Source: Ferrimonas sediminum (GTDB lineage Bacteria; Pseudomonadota; Gammaproteobacteria; Enterobacterales; Shewanellaceae). From it: DNA of 64,000 nt. The translations under genes and the position numbers were made by a program. Below, one piece after another: positions 42,402 to 51,635 of the stretch; position 1 is the stretch's first letter, and every line of letters begins with the position of its first letter. The DNA lies in the NCBI RefSeq assembly GCF_900100175.1, contig NZ_FNEM01000010.1:1-64000 (forward strand). Reading direction: 5' to 3'. The notes below the pieces were generated by a model, which did not search any database, was not told where the DNA came from, and saw only the letters and a list, made by a program, of their open reading frames with translations.

Positions 42402-44234
42402 ATGGTAGACACGGCGCCATTACAGCAATTCTACATCGCCGAAGAACAGTCGATTTATCTTCTTGGCCACCACGATGCCCAAAAACTGAAGCAGTGGTTA
42501 CGCCTGTGTGAAAAGCAGCTGGCCCGACTCGGCTACCGCCACATCCGCTTCGTCGGCAAGGGGGTGTACGGCTTCGTATTTGCCGGACGTCACCCCAATG
42601 GCCAGGAGCAAGTGTTTAAGTTCTCCCGCATCACCCTGCCCGCCCATCTGCAGGCGCGGTTGGAAGAGGAGGCCTGGATGCTGGAGCAGGTTGACCACCC
42701 CAACATTCCCAAGCTGATTCGCTATCAGCAGCTGAAGCTGCAGGGGATCATGGTGATGACCCTGGCCCCGGGGCGGGACCTGGCCCAACTGGCCCTGCGC
42801 TGCGGGCCGCTGCCACTGAGCTGGCTGGCCCCCATCGCCCAGCAGCTGGCGCAACTGCTGCGCTACCTCAGGCAGGATCTGCCCCGCCCCATCGTCCACG
42901 GCGACATCAAGCCCTCCAACCTGGTGTTTGATCCCAGCAACCATCACTTGTCGCTGATCGACTGGGGCTCGGCGGTATTCGCCCAGCAGGACGCCAGCGG
43001 CGAGCCCATCGCTCAGACCGGCCTGGGGGTGGGCGGCGAGCCGCTGCGCAGCAACGCCCGCATGGGCGATCTCTACTTCATCGGCGCCGAGCAGCTGGCA
43101 GGCAGCAGCAGCTCGCCCCGATTCGACGAACAGGGGGTGGCGGGCACCCTCTATTCACTGGCTTCTGGACTGCCGGCACGTTTTGGCAGCAGTGTGCTGC
43201 CCGCCGCAAGCCTGGGGCTGCCCAAGGCACTGGCCGACACCCTGGATGCCATGCTCAGCGACGATCCGATTCGCCAGCGTCAGGGCGGCGACCATTTCAT
43301 CGACCGCCTGACCAAAGGGCCGGCCTGGCAGCCGCCGTCGCAGACCGAGTCCGCCATTAACCCGCAACTGCCGGTGTGGGTGCACCAGTTCGGCCACGCC
43401 ATCGATACCGTCGCCTACAGCTCGCGCAAATCGTTTCTACAGCAACATCAAAGCCCGGACAGTCGCGCCCCCAGCGGCGATCTGCAGATCGATCGCTACT
43501 ACCGCGATTACCTGGTGGGGATGGGCGACTGCGAAAAGGCGTTTGTGACGGCGGTGGGACGCCTCGGCGAGTTCCCGATCCTGGGCGGGCTGGCGCTGCA
43601 TTGGCACGGCGGCGGCGTGGCCATCGATTCCAGCCTCAACCTGTTTGACCCTACCCTGAGGGCGCCCTTTGCCCATGCGGTCAACAACCTGGTGCGGCTG
43701 GCACAGTCGATTCCCCACCACGGGGTGTTCAAAGCCTGCTTCTTTAACGCCCGTGATACCCTGCACATCGAGCGCGACAACGAGGCACTGCCGTTTCAGC
43801 CGGCGCCGGAGCAGGCGATCCCCTTTGAGGTGGCCGAGGTGCCGGAATTGGAGGACAAAACCCGACTGCACAGCTACTTCGAAGATGGTCGCGACCCAGA
43901 CGAAAACCTGTCCCTGCCCGCCGGCATCATGGCCGAACTGGGGCGCCTCAATGACATTCACCATACCGGCTGCATCATCTTCGAGGTGCTGCCCACCCAC
44001 CTGAAGCTGCACAGCTACCTGAAGCTGCTGGATACTCAGCGCCACCAGGAGTTCAGTCAGTGCCTGCAGCGGATTCTGTCTCAGGTCAACCAGATTCAGG
44101 AACAGGGGATCTCCGGCTTTATGAAGCTGCCCTACAAGAACACCCGCCACTTCGTGCCCCGGCCGCGCCATCCGGCGCGCTACCTGACCCCGCCGCGCAC
44201 CAGCCTGGCGCGCCTGCGACAGCCCAAGCCATAA
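42402..44234 (+). CDS. Ser/Thr protein kinase-like protein
   Basis: The 610-residue protein has a Hanks-type kinase domain (about 45-290): glycine loop VGKGVYGFVF at 51-60, Lys73, HGDIKPSNL at 166-174 (HGD for HRD) and DWGS at 187 (DWG for DFG). Catalysis is plausible but the motifs are atypical. The C-terminal half (about 330-610) is unrecognised and lacks membrane helices. ATG 42402 follows CAAGGAG; an open frame extends 81 codons upstream across the divergent promoter region and is rejected. A terminator follows directly. Substrate and stimulus are unknown. Confidence 0.85.
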   Translation: MVDTAPLQQFYIAEEQSIYLLGHHDAQKLKQWLRLCEKQLARLGYRHIRFVGKGVYGFVFAGRHPNGQEQVFKFSRITLPAHLQARLEEEAWMLEQVDHPNIPKLIRYQQLKLQGIMVMTLAPGRDLAQLALRCGPLPLSWLAPIAQQLAQLLRYLRQDLPRPIVHGDIKPSNLVFDPSNHHLSLIDWGSAVFAQQDASGEPIAQTGLGVGGEPLRSNARMGDLYFIGAEQLAGSSSSPRFDEQGVAGTLYSLASGLPARFGSSVLPAASLGLPKALADTLDAMLSDDPIRQRQGGDHFIDRLTKGPAWQPPSQTESAINPQLPVWVHQFGHAIDTVAYSSRKSFLQQHQSPDSRAPSGDLQIDRYYRDYLVGMGDCEKAFVTAVGRLGEFPILGGLALHWHGGGVAIDSSLNLFDPTLRAPFAHAVNNLVRLAQSIPHHGVFKACFFNARDTLHIERDNEALPFQPAPEQAIPFEVAEVPELEDKTRLHSYFEDGRDPDENLSLPAGIMAELGRLNDIHHTGCIIFEVLPTHLKLHSYLKLLDTQRHQEFSQCLQRILSQVNQIQEQGISGFMKLPYKNTRHFVPRPRHPARYLTPPRTSLARLRQPKP

Positions 44235-44261
44235 AAAAACGCGCCCGAGGGCGCGTTTTTT
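44235..44261. terminator. bidirectional terminator between kinase gene and mgtE
   Basis: AAAAACGCGC and GCGCGTTTTT pair around CCGAGG, starting right after the kinase stop codon. The A/T tracts allow use from both strands. Confidence 0.9.
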
Positions 44262-44282
44262 CTGTCGCGGTAACTGTGCGCC

Positions 44283-45626
44283 TCAGAGATCGAGAATCAT
44301 GGTGGCAAAGCTGAAATAGATCAGCACCCCGGTGGCATCGACAATGGTCGTTACCAGCGGTCCGGAGGCGGTGGCCGGATCCAGCTTCACCCGGCTGAGA
44401 ATGAACGGCAGACACAGACCGATGATGGAGCCGGCCATCACCACCGACACCATGGCAAAGGCCACCACCAGCGCGATCTCGGCGCCGCCGCGGAACCAGC
44501 CGAGGGCAAATACCGCCACCGCCATGGTCAGGCCCAGAGCGCCGGCCACCAGGAACTCCCGCCCCAGCACCTTGGCCCAGTCCTTCATGTCCACCTCACC
44601 GGTGGCCAGAGCCCTCACCATCAGGGCCGCCGACTGAGAGCCGGCGTTACCGCCACTCCCCACCAGCAGCGGCATAAAGAACACCAGCGCCACGTACTTG
44701 GCGATGGTGTCTTCGAAATAGGCGATGCCGGCCCCGGACAGCAGGCTGCCGAACACCAACAGCACCAGCCAGAACACCCGCTTACGATACAGCTCCCAGC
44801 CGGTGACCTGGTTCATGGGGGCGTCCAGCTTGGCCACCGATGCACTCTTCTGCGCATCCTCGGTGGCTTCTTCCACCGCCGCATCCATGGCGTCATCGTA
44901 AGTCACAATGCCCACCAGCCGATCATCACCGTCCAGTACCGGCAGGGCCAGCAGATCGTAGTGGCGAATCTTCTGGGTCACCTCTTCCTGATCTTCATCG
45001 ACCCGGGCGTGCACCACACCAGTCCGCATCAGATCGTCAATGAGGCGATCCGGGTTGGCCAGAATCAGCTCCCGCAGCGACACCGTGCCCAACAATTTGC
45101 GGTCGGCATCGATGACGTAAGTCTGGTAGATGGTTTCTTTGTCCGGCGCTTCCAGCCGCAGCCGCTTCAGCGCCTTACGCACCGGCCAGTGACCCTTAAG
45201 GGTGGCGTAGTCCGAGGTCATCAGGGCGCCGGCGGTCTCTTCCGGGTAACTGGCCAGACGACGAACGTCTTCCCGCTCCGCCTGGGCCAGCCCGGGCAAC
45301 AGGGTGTGTTGATCTTCTTCGGACAGGCGGTTAAACAGATCCGCCCGTTCGTCCGCTTCCATCTGGGAAAACAGGGCCGCCAGATCGTTGCGGCTCATGG
45401 TGCGGGCGATCTCCGCCTGTGCCAGCGGCTCCAGATAGCCAAACAGGTTGGCGTGATCCGGCAGCGACAGCATCGACAGGAACTGGGCCGCCTGCTCGGC
45501 GGTAAATTCGCAGATCGCCGCCGCAATATCCGCGGCGTGGGCCAGCTCCAGCGTCGCCCGGGCGGACTGCTTGTCGCCGGCAACCATGGCGTGCTCTAAG
45601 GTGGCAAAAAGGGTGTCTTTTTGCAT
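44283..45626 (-). CDS. mgtE: MgtE-type magnesium transporter
   Basis: The 447-residue protein has an N-terminal MgtE superhelical domain (about 1-125), two CBS domains (about 130-250, with the SYPEETAGALMTSDYATLK entry), a connecting plug helix and five membrane helices (about 280-445). The pore signature FMPLLVGSGGNAGSQSAALMVRALATGE is clear. It takes up Mg2+ with gating by cytosolic Mg2+ through the N and CBS domains. The start has GGAGA 8 bases upstream. The 216 bases before it show no recognisable Mg2+ riboswitch. Confidence 0.95.
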   Translation of the reverse strand: MQKDTLFATLEHAMVAGDKQSARATLELAHAADIAAAICEFTAEQAAQFLSMLSLPDHANLFGYLEPLAQAEIARTMSRNDLAALFSQMEADERADLFNRLSEEDQHTLLPGLAQAEREDVRRLASYPEETAGALMTSDYATLKGHWPVRKALKRLRLEAPDKETIYQTYVIDADRKLLGTVSLRELILANPDRLIDDLMRTGVVHARVDEDQEEVTQKIRHYDLLALPVLDGDDRLVGIVTYDDAMDAAVEEATEDAQKSASVAKLDAPMNQVTGWELYRKRVFWLVLLVFGSLLSGAGIAYFEDTIAKYVALVFFMPLLVGSGGNAGSQSAALMVRALATGEVDMKDWAKVLGREFLVAGALGLTMAVAVFALGWFRGGAEIALVVAFAMVSVVMAGSIIGLCLPFILSRVKLDPATASGPLVTTIVDATGVLIYFSFATMILDL

Positions 45627-45842
45627 GCTTCGTCTCCAAAGGCTGGCTACGAAGCAGGCAGGGAGGGAGAGTATCCCTATGAGAAGTGGACTTCGCGGCC
45701 GTCAAACAGATTGTAAGTTATGGTTTTCGTTTCGTCCCAACTGGGACTACTCGGGCTTGGGTCCATTTTTGATTTACTCAAATAATTAGGCGCGCCGATT
45801 GTAGGCGCATTCATCTGCCACATCAAGACAATAGAGGTCCGG

Positions 45843-46439
45843 TTACCGCAATTGTCGACTCAGCCAGCCATGGATGCGGGTAATCAGCTCCTGATGGTCA
45901 TTCACCTGCTGGTAATCCAGGTAGTTGCGCCACTGGCGGTAGTTTCTTTTGTTGCTGCGGCTGGCTTCGACGGCTCGCTGCTTCTGCCCGGCTTTGGACA
46001 ACGGATGATCCCAGTCAGAGATGACATCCAGCACCGGTGACGGCTGCATCACCAGCCGTGCCGCCAGAGCGGGGGTATCCTGCTCTGGCCACTGAAAGCC
46101 GCCGACGCTGACCAACGCCAGCGGTGGCTCCAGCTTGCCGTCCGCCAGTTTCGCCGCCAGGATGCCCACCACCTCACCCTGAGCCAGCCAGACGGTGTCG
46201 CCACCCAGCACCTCACCGGGCTCTTCCGGCAACGACGGTACCACCCGAACCTGCCATCCGAGATCCGGCAACCGGGCGATCAGCGCCTGGGACAGACCGG
46301 AATAGGGGCTGCCCCGCTGGGGCTCCACCAACAGCACTTCGGCTCTTACCCCCGCCAGATTGCTGGGATAAAGATTGGGCTCACTGGCCTGAGCCAGGCC
46401 ACAAAACAACAACAGGGGCAACAGTAAACGGGCAATCAT
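45843..46439 (-). CDS. exported DUF3530-like protein
   Basis: The 198-residue protein begins with a signal peptide (IARLLLPLLLFCGLAQASE, cleavage near residue 18). The remainder resembles the alpha/beta-hydrolase-like DUF3530 family: GVRAEVLLVEPQRGSPYSGLSQALIARLPDLGWQV, a late SDWDHPLS and a basic NKRNYRQWRNYL segment. It is shorter than the usual DUF3530 protein and no nucleophile-elbow Ser is obvious, so enzyme activity is uncertain. It lies upstream of mgtE on the same strand, 216 bases away. Confidence 0.75.
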   Translation of the reverse strand: MIARLLLPLLLFCGLAQASEPNLYPSNLAGVRAEVLLVEPQRGSPYSGLSQALIARLPDLGWQVRVVPSLPEEPGEVLGGDTVWLAQGEVVGILAAKLADGKLEPPLALVSVGGFQWPEQDTPALAARLVMQPSPVLDVISDWDHPLSKAGQKQRAVEASRSNKRNYRQWRNYLDYQQVNDHQELITRIHGWLSRQLR

Positions 46440-46692
46440 ATCCAGGGCATCGGCATCATCGGTGGCGACAATGTATCACTGCCCCGGGCGTTGACCCAAG
46501 TCACCGACGCCAATTTTCCACCATCACGGCGTCGCTGAACCCGGGCTGACCGAATCGCCACCTCAGGGTAAAGTGTTGCAAACTTAATCGCTCTGCCCTT
46601 GTCAAAGCCCTAAGTAGAGATAGAATGAATATTGACGCCCGTGACATTAGCGGCACCACATTCACACCGACAAGGTAACTTAAGGGCCAATT

Positions 46693-46965
46693 ATGAATCA
46701 GTTTTCCAGTGGCATAGCAGGATGGCAGCATCGATTCCGGATCATTAAACCCTCAGGTGCCGGTCTGATTCTGCTGCTGTTGATGGTGCCGCTGCTGCTG
46801 TTGATGCTGCCGCTGGTGCTGCTGAGCAGCCTGGCGTTCTGGGCCATGAACACCGCCTGGCGCTACCGTCGCCCGGGGCGCACCCAGAGTGCCCGGGACA
46901 CCGACGTCGACCACGCTTCCGGCGTGATCATCGAAGGGGAAGTGGTCAAACCCCGTCAGGACTGA
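46693..46965 (+). CDS. small membrane protein
   Basis: The 90-residue protein has one long Leu-rich hydrophobic stretch (about 22-52: GAGLILLLLMVPLLLLMLPLVLLSSLAFWAM) that could cross the membrane once or form a tight hairpin. A basic stretch YRRPGR and a hydrophilic tail (VIIEGEVVKPRQD) follow. The EGEV-like ending resembles other small gammaproteobacterial membrane proteins of unknown role. TTAAGGG upstream is a reasonable ribosome-binding site, and a terminator follows. Confidence 0.72.
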   Translation: MNQFSSGIAGWQHRFRIIKPSGAGLILLLLMVPLLLLMLPLVLLSSLAFWAMNTAWRYRRPGRTQSARDTDVDHASGVIIEGEVVKPRQD

Positions 46966-46980
46966 GCCGAATTCTGAATA

Positions 46981-47008
46981 AAAAAGGCGACCCGAAGGTC
47001 GCCTTTTT
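46981..47008. terminator. bidirectional terminator before rapA end
   Basis: AAAAAGGCGACC and GGTCGCCTTTTT form a perfect 12-bp stem with a CGAA tetraloop, between the small membrane gene (+) and rapA (-). Confidence 0.93.
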
Positions 47009-47023
47009 GCTGGACTGAAACGC

Positions 47024-49933
47024 CTATTCCGGCGTCACCACGATCATCCTCACCGCATCCAGATCCAACTGCGCCCGCTGCAGGTGGGCGGTCACCATAC
47101 TGATCTGCTCGCGCACCGCATCAAGCTCCGAGGAGCGAATGTTGGGGTTCACCGCTTTCAGCGCTTCCAGACGGGTCAGTTCGGCCCCCAGTTGCTGTTC
47201 CATGTCACTCTGGGCCTGGGCCACCAGTTCACTCATCTGCGCCTGGGCGTAGTCATCCCCCTGCTTGAGCAACGGGTGCAGCACCGGCTGGCTAGCGTTC
47301 ACCAGCTTGCTGGCAGTATGGCGGTTCACCGGCATCAGCTGACGGTTGAAGCTGTCGAAGGTAACGTTCGGCGCCAGATCCTTGCCGCTCTTGTCCATCA
47401 ACACCCGCACCGGAGTCGGCGGCAGGAAGCGACCGATCTGCACCTCTGACGGGGCGATGGCTTCGACCTTGAAGATCATCTCCAGGAACAGGGTACCGGC
47501 CGGCAACGCCTTGTTCTTCAACAGCGCCACCGAGGTACTGCCGGTGTCGCCACTGGTCACCAGGTCGATGCCGGAGGCCACCAGCGGGTGGGCCGACGTC
47601 AGGAACTGGAAGTCTTCCCGCGACAGGGCGGTGTCACGATCAAAGGTCACCGAGGCGCCCTCTTCCGACAGGCCCGGGTAGCTGGGGAACAACATGTGTT
47701 CGGTAGGCTTGAGCACCACCGCGTTTTCACCCTTGTCCTCCTGAGACACCCCGATCACGTCCCACAGCTTCAGCATAAAGCTGATGAAGTCGGTGTCGTC
47801 GTCGGCCTGCTCCAGGGCCGTCACCAACTGCGCCGCTTGCTGGCCACCGTTGGAGTTAAGCTCCAGCAGCTTGTCCCGGCCGGCTTCCGCCTTGGCCTGG
47901 TGTTCGGCATTGCGGGCCGCGGTGGCCTCGATCAACTGCTCCAGGGCACCGGCTTCGGTTTCGCCCGCCAGCTCACTGCGAACCTGATCGGCAAACTCGC
48001 TGTGGATCAGGTGGCCGGACGGACAGGTGTGGGTAAAGGCGTTCATCCCTTCGTGATACCAACGCAACAGCGGCTGCTGCGCCGTGCCCTCCAGCAGCGG
48101 CACGTGAATCTGCACAGTCTGGGTCTGGCCGATGCGATCCAGACGACCGATGCGCTGCTCCAGCAGATCCGGGTTCAGCGGCAGGTCAAACATCACCAGG
48201 TGGTGGGCAAACTGGAAGTTACGGCCTTCGGAACCGATCTCGGAACAGATCAGCACCTGGGCACCGCCCTCCTGTTGGGCGAAAAACGCCGCCGCCTTGT
48301 CCCGCTCCAGGATCGACATCCCTTCGTGGAACACCGACGCCAGAATCCCCTCACGGGTGCGCAGCGCCTCTTCCAGCTGCAAAGCGGTGTGCGCCTTGGA
48401 GGCGATCACCAGTACTTTTTTACTGCGGTTAGCTTTCAGGAACTCCATCATCCAGTCGACCCGGGGGTCGAACTGCCACCAGCTGGCGTTGCCGCTCTCG
48501 CCTTCAAACTCCTGGTACAGTTTTTCCGGATACAGCTGGTTCATCAGCTTGATGTCGGTGCTCTGAGTACCGCCAAGCATGCTGTTGACCCGCATGGCAG
48601 TAGCGTACTGTTTGGGCAGAGGCATCGGGTAGGTGTGCAGCTCACGGCCACAGAAACCGCTGACGCCGCTGCGGGTGTTACGGAACAGCACCCGGCTGGT
48701 GCCGTGACGATCCAGCAGTTCCCTCACCAGCTCCTGACAGGCCAGCTGCCGCTGGGCCTCGTCGCCGGACTGAATCCGACCCAGGGCATCGCTGATGTCG
48801 CTTTCCGACAGCAGCGCCACCAGCGCCTGCTGTTCGGCGTCGGTCAGCGGCCGCTGTGCCAGCAGGGCATCGGCAGCGGTGGCCACCTGCTGGTAACTGG
48901 TCTCCTCCTCGAGGAAGGCGTCGTAATCGTAGAAACGATCCGGATCCAGCAGACGCAGACGGGCGAAGTGGCTCTGGTGGCCCAGCTGATCCGGGGTTGC
49001 CGTCAGCAACAGCACTCCGGCAATCTCCTGCGCCAGTGTCTCCACCACCTGATAGGCGCGGCTCGGGGCCGATTCACTCCACTCCAGATGATGGGCTTCA
49101 TCCACCACCAGCAGATCCCAAGGGGCATCCTTGGCCTGATCCAGCCGCTTCTTCTTACGCAGCAGATCCAGGGAGCAGATCACCAGCTGTTCGGTTTCAA
49201 ACGGGTTATCGCAGTCGGCCAGCGCTTCGATGCAGCGCTCCTCATCGAACAACGAGAAGCGCAGGTTGAAGCGGCGCAGCATCTCTACCAGCCACTGGTG
49301 CTGCAGGGTTTCCGGCACCAGAATCAGAATCCGCTCCGCCTTGCCGGACAGCAGTTGCTGATGAATGATGTGGCCGGCTTCAATGGTCTTACCCAGACCC
49401 ACTTCGTCCGCCAGCAACACCCGCGGCGCGTGGCGGTTGCCCACCTCGTTGGCGATAAACAGCTGGTGGGGTATCAGGCCGGCCCGAGGGCCCTGCAGGG
49501 CGCGCAGCGGATTTTTCAGCATGCCGAAGCGCTGACGCTGACACAGGTAGCGGGTAACAAAGTACTCCATGCGGTCGATCTGACCGGCAAACAGGCGATC
49601 CTGCGGCTTGTTGAAACGAATCTGGTGGTCGAGCATGGTTTCCCGTAGCAGACCCACCTCATTGGTGTCGCTGCGGACGCCTTCGTAACTGACCAATCCA
49701 TCCTGTTCGTGTATCGCGTCCACTTCCAGGGTCCAGCCCTCGTGGCTGGTGATGGTGTCTCCCTGGTTGAAAATCACTCGAGTCAGCGGGGCATCTTCCC
49801 GCGCAAACATCCGGTTGTCTCCGGTGGCGGGAAACAGAACGGATACCATCCGCCCTTCGACGGCGACTACGGTACCCAGTCCCAAGTCGGATTCAGCATC
49901 GCTGATCCAACGTTGTCCGAGAGAAAATGACAT
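47024..49933 (-). CDS. rapA: RNA polymerase-associated ATPase RapA
   Basis: The 969-residue SWI2/SNF2 ATPase recycles RNA polymerase. N-terminal Tudor-like domains ([39 protein letters not shown]) precede the ATPase with [49 protein letters not shown] and [11 protein letters not shown]. The RapA C-terminal domain follows with [15 protein letters not shown] and the late [14 protein letters not shown]. Length and order match E. coli RapA (968 residues). It is divergent from the phoH-like gene. Confidence 0.97.
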   Translation of the reverse strand: MSFSLGQRWISDAESDLGLGTVVAVEGRMVSVLFPATGDNRMFAREDAPLTRVIFNQGDTITSHEGWTLEVDAIHEQDGLVSYEGVRSDTNEVGLLRETMLDHQIRFNKPQDRLFAGQIDRMEYFVTRYLCQRQRFGMLKNPLRALQGPRAGLIPHQLFIANEVGNRHAPRVLLADEVGLGKTIEAGHIIHQQLLSGKAERILILVPETLQHQWLVEMLRRFNLRFSLFDEERCIEALADCDNPFETEQLVICSLDLLRKKKRLDQAKDAPWDLLVVDEAHHLEWSESAPSRAYQVVETLAQEIAGVLLLTATPDQLGHQSHFARLRLLDPDRFYDYDAFLEEETSYQQVATAADALLAQRPLTDAEQQALVALLSESDISDALGRIQSGDEAQRQLACQELVRELLDRHGTSRVLFRNTRSGVSGFCGRELHTYPMPLPKQYATAMRVNSMLGGTQSTDIKLMNQLYPEKLYQEFEGESGNASWWQFDPRVDWMMEFLKANRSKKVLVIASKAHTALQLEEALRTREGILASVFHEGMSILERDKAAAFFAQQEGGAQVLICSEIGSEGRNFQFAHHLVMFDLPLNPDLLEQRIGRLDRIGQTQTVQIHVPLLEGTAQQPLLRWYHEGMNAFTHTCPSGHLIHSEFADQVRSELAGETEAGALEQLIEATAARNAEHQAKAEAGRDKLLELNSNGGQQAAQLVTALEQADDDTDFISFMLKLWDVIGVSQEDKGENAVVLKPTEHMLFPSYPGLSEEGASVTFDRDTALSREDFQFLTSAHPLVASGIDLVTSGDTGSTSVALLKNKALPAGTLFLEMIFKVEAIAPSEVQIGRFLPPTPVRVLMDKSGKDLAPNVTFDSFNRQLMPVNRHTASKLVNASQPVLHPLLKQGDDYAQAQMSELVAQAQSDMEQQLGAELTRLEALKAVNPNIRSSELDAVREQISMVTAHLQRAQLDLDAVRMIVVTPE

Positions 49934-50124
49934 CGACTAAACGACTCCTAATATGGGTTAGAAGGCTGAAAAGGTGGCGTATGTTACCGGAACTGCGGCG
50001 GTGATTCACCCTCAATTTGTGCTAGCCAAAGGCGTCGCCTTCTGCCATGGTAGAACTGAAGCACGCGCAACGCTTAATCGCTATAGAACCTTGCCTTAAA
50101 TCCATAAAGCATAGTGGAGGTGCC

Positions 50125-51516
50125 ATGGTTAGGGATAAGAAAAAACGCTTTGTGCTGGATACCAACGTGTTACTGCACGAACCTCTCGCCATCTACTCCT
50201 TTCAGGAGCACGATGTGGTCATCCCCATGACCGTCCTTGAAGAACTCGACCAGATAAAAGACCGCCGAAAAGACATCAGCCGCGACGCTCGCGTTGCCAT
50301 CCGTACCCTCGAAGACTGCCTGGTGGACGCCTCACCGGAGGAGATTCTGCAGGGGGTATTACTCAACCACCCCAATGCCCCCGACGACGAGTTGGGCACC
50401 CTGTCGATTTTCCCGGATCACCAGATTCAGTTTGCCAATCCGGTGGCCCTGCCCGGTGACAACAACGACAACCTGATCATCAACTCGGCGCTGTACCTGC
50501 AGCAGCAGAGTGACGATGAGATTGTGCTGGTCACCAAAGACATCAACATGCGCCTCAAGGCCAAGGGCGCGGGACTGAAAAAGGTGGAGGATTACCGCAC
50601 CGACCAACTGGTGGACGACATCCAGTTTCTGGCCAAGGGCTTTGCCGAGCTGGAAGGCAACTTATGGGATTACATCAAGGAGGTCAGCAGCGAACAGCGA
50701 GGCCGCGAGGTCTACCACACCCTGGCCCGCAACGAATTACCGGAGGAGTCGCTGTACATCAACCAGTACCTTATCGACGACAGCAAACTGTTCTGCGGTC
50801 AGGTCAAGGAGGTCAATGACCAGCAGGTGCTGCTGCGGGATCTGGGACAGGAACGGCTGATGGGCTACCACGCCTGGGGCATCAACCCCAAGAATGTCTA
50901 TCAGGGCATGGCAATGCAGGCGCTGCTGGACCCCAACATCGATATGGTGATCCTCACCGGCCCGGCGGGATCCGGCAAAACCCTGCTGTCTCTGGCTGCT
51001 GCCCTGGAACAGGTGGTGGAGCAGCGGCGTTACGACAAAGTCATCGTCACGCGCAACACGCCGGAGATCGCCGAATCCATCGGTTTCCTGCCCGGCACCG
51101 AAGAGGAGAAGATGACCCCCTGGCTGGCTGCCGTCACAGACACCCTGGAGGTACTGCACAAGCAGGATGAAAGTCCCGCCGGCAGCCTGCAATACATCAT
51201 GGACAAGGCCAACATCCAGTTTAAGTCCATGAACTTTATGCGCGGCCGCTCGATTCAGAACGCCTTTGTGTTGCTGGACGAGTGCCAGAACCTGACGCCT
51301 TCGCAACTGAAAACCATCATTACCCGCATGGGCGAAGGCACCAAGCTGGTCTGCTCCGGTAACCTGGCGCAGATCGATTCCAACTACCTGACCGCCGTCA
51401 CCTCCGGCCTGACCTACGTGGTGGAACGCTTTAAAAACTTCGAGGGCAGCGCCAACGTCTACCTCAACGGCGTGGTTCGCTCCCGTCTGGCCAAGTTCGC
51501 CGAAAACGAACTCTGA
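50125..51516 (+). CDS. PIN domain-PhoH ATPase protein
   Basis: The 463-residue protein joins an N-terminal PIN domain (about 7-140, FVLDTNVLLHEP with the metal Asp, then VTKDINMRLKA) to a PhoH-type P-loop ATPase (TGPAGSGKTLLSLAAALE and VLLDECQNLTPSQLKTIITRMG). PhoH2/YlaK-like proteins of this type act as RNA helicase-ribonucleases in other bacteria. ATG 50125 has AGTGGAGG before it; an upstream frame of 26 codons is not supported. A monocistronic gene divergent from rapA. Confidence 0.92.
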   Translation: MVRDKKKRFVLDTNVLLHEPLAIYSFQEHDVVIPMTVLEELDQIKDRRKDISRDARVAIRTLEDCLVDASPEEILQGVLLNHPNAPDDELGTLSIFPDHQIQFANPVALPGDNNDNLIINSALYLQQQSDDEIVLVTKDINMRLKAKGAGLKKVEDYRTDQLVDDIQFLAKGFAELEGNLWDYIKEVSSEQRGREVYHTLARNELPEESLYINQYLIDDSKLFCGQVKEVNDQQVLLRDLGQERLMGYHAWGINPKNVYQGMAMQALLDPNIDMVILTGPAGSGKTLLSLAAALEQVVEQRRYDKVIVTRNTPEIAESIGFLPGTEEEKMTPWLAAVTDTLEVLHKQDESPAGSLQYIMDKANIQFKSMNFMRGRSIQNAFVLLDECQNLTPSQLKTIITRMGEGTKLVCSGNLAQIDSNYLTAVTSGLTYVVERFKNFEGSANVYLNGVVRSRLAKFAENEL

Positions 51517-51635
51517 CCCCGACTCGCGTCTGTCCCTGAACGGGACAGGCGCAAATCTCACCACAGAATCCCAACTGGACCAAAGCTTTGGTACACTGAC
51601 CGCTCGATTCTGGCGCCGGGCATGAGTTGCACACT

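Noticed and set aside
45627-45842. Magnesium riboswitch upstream of mgtE
   Set aside because: I could not find the conserved M-box core or a matching terminator/antiterminator arrangement.
47588-49648. Open frame of 686 codons antisense to rapA
   Set aside because: It lies entirely opposite a strongly conserved gene, has no family resemblance, and is explained by GC-rich codon bias.
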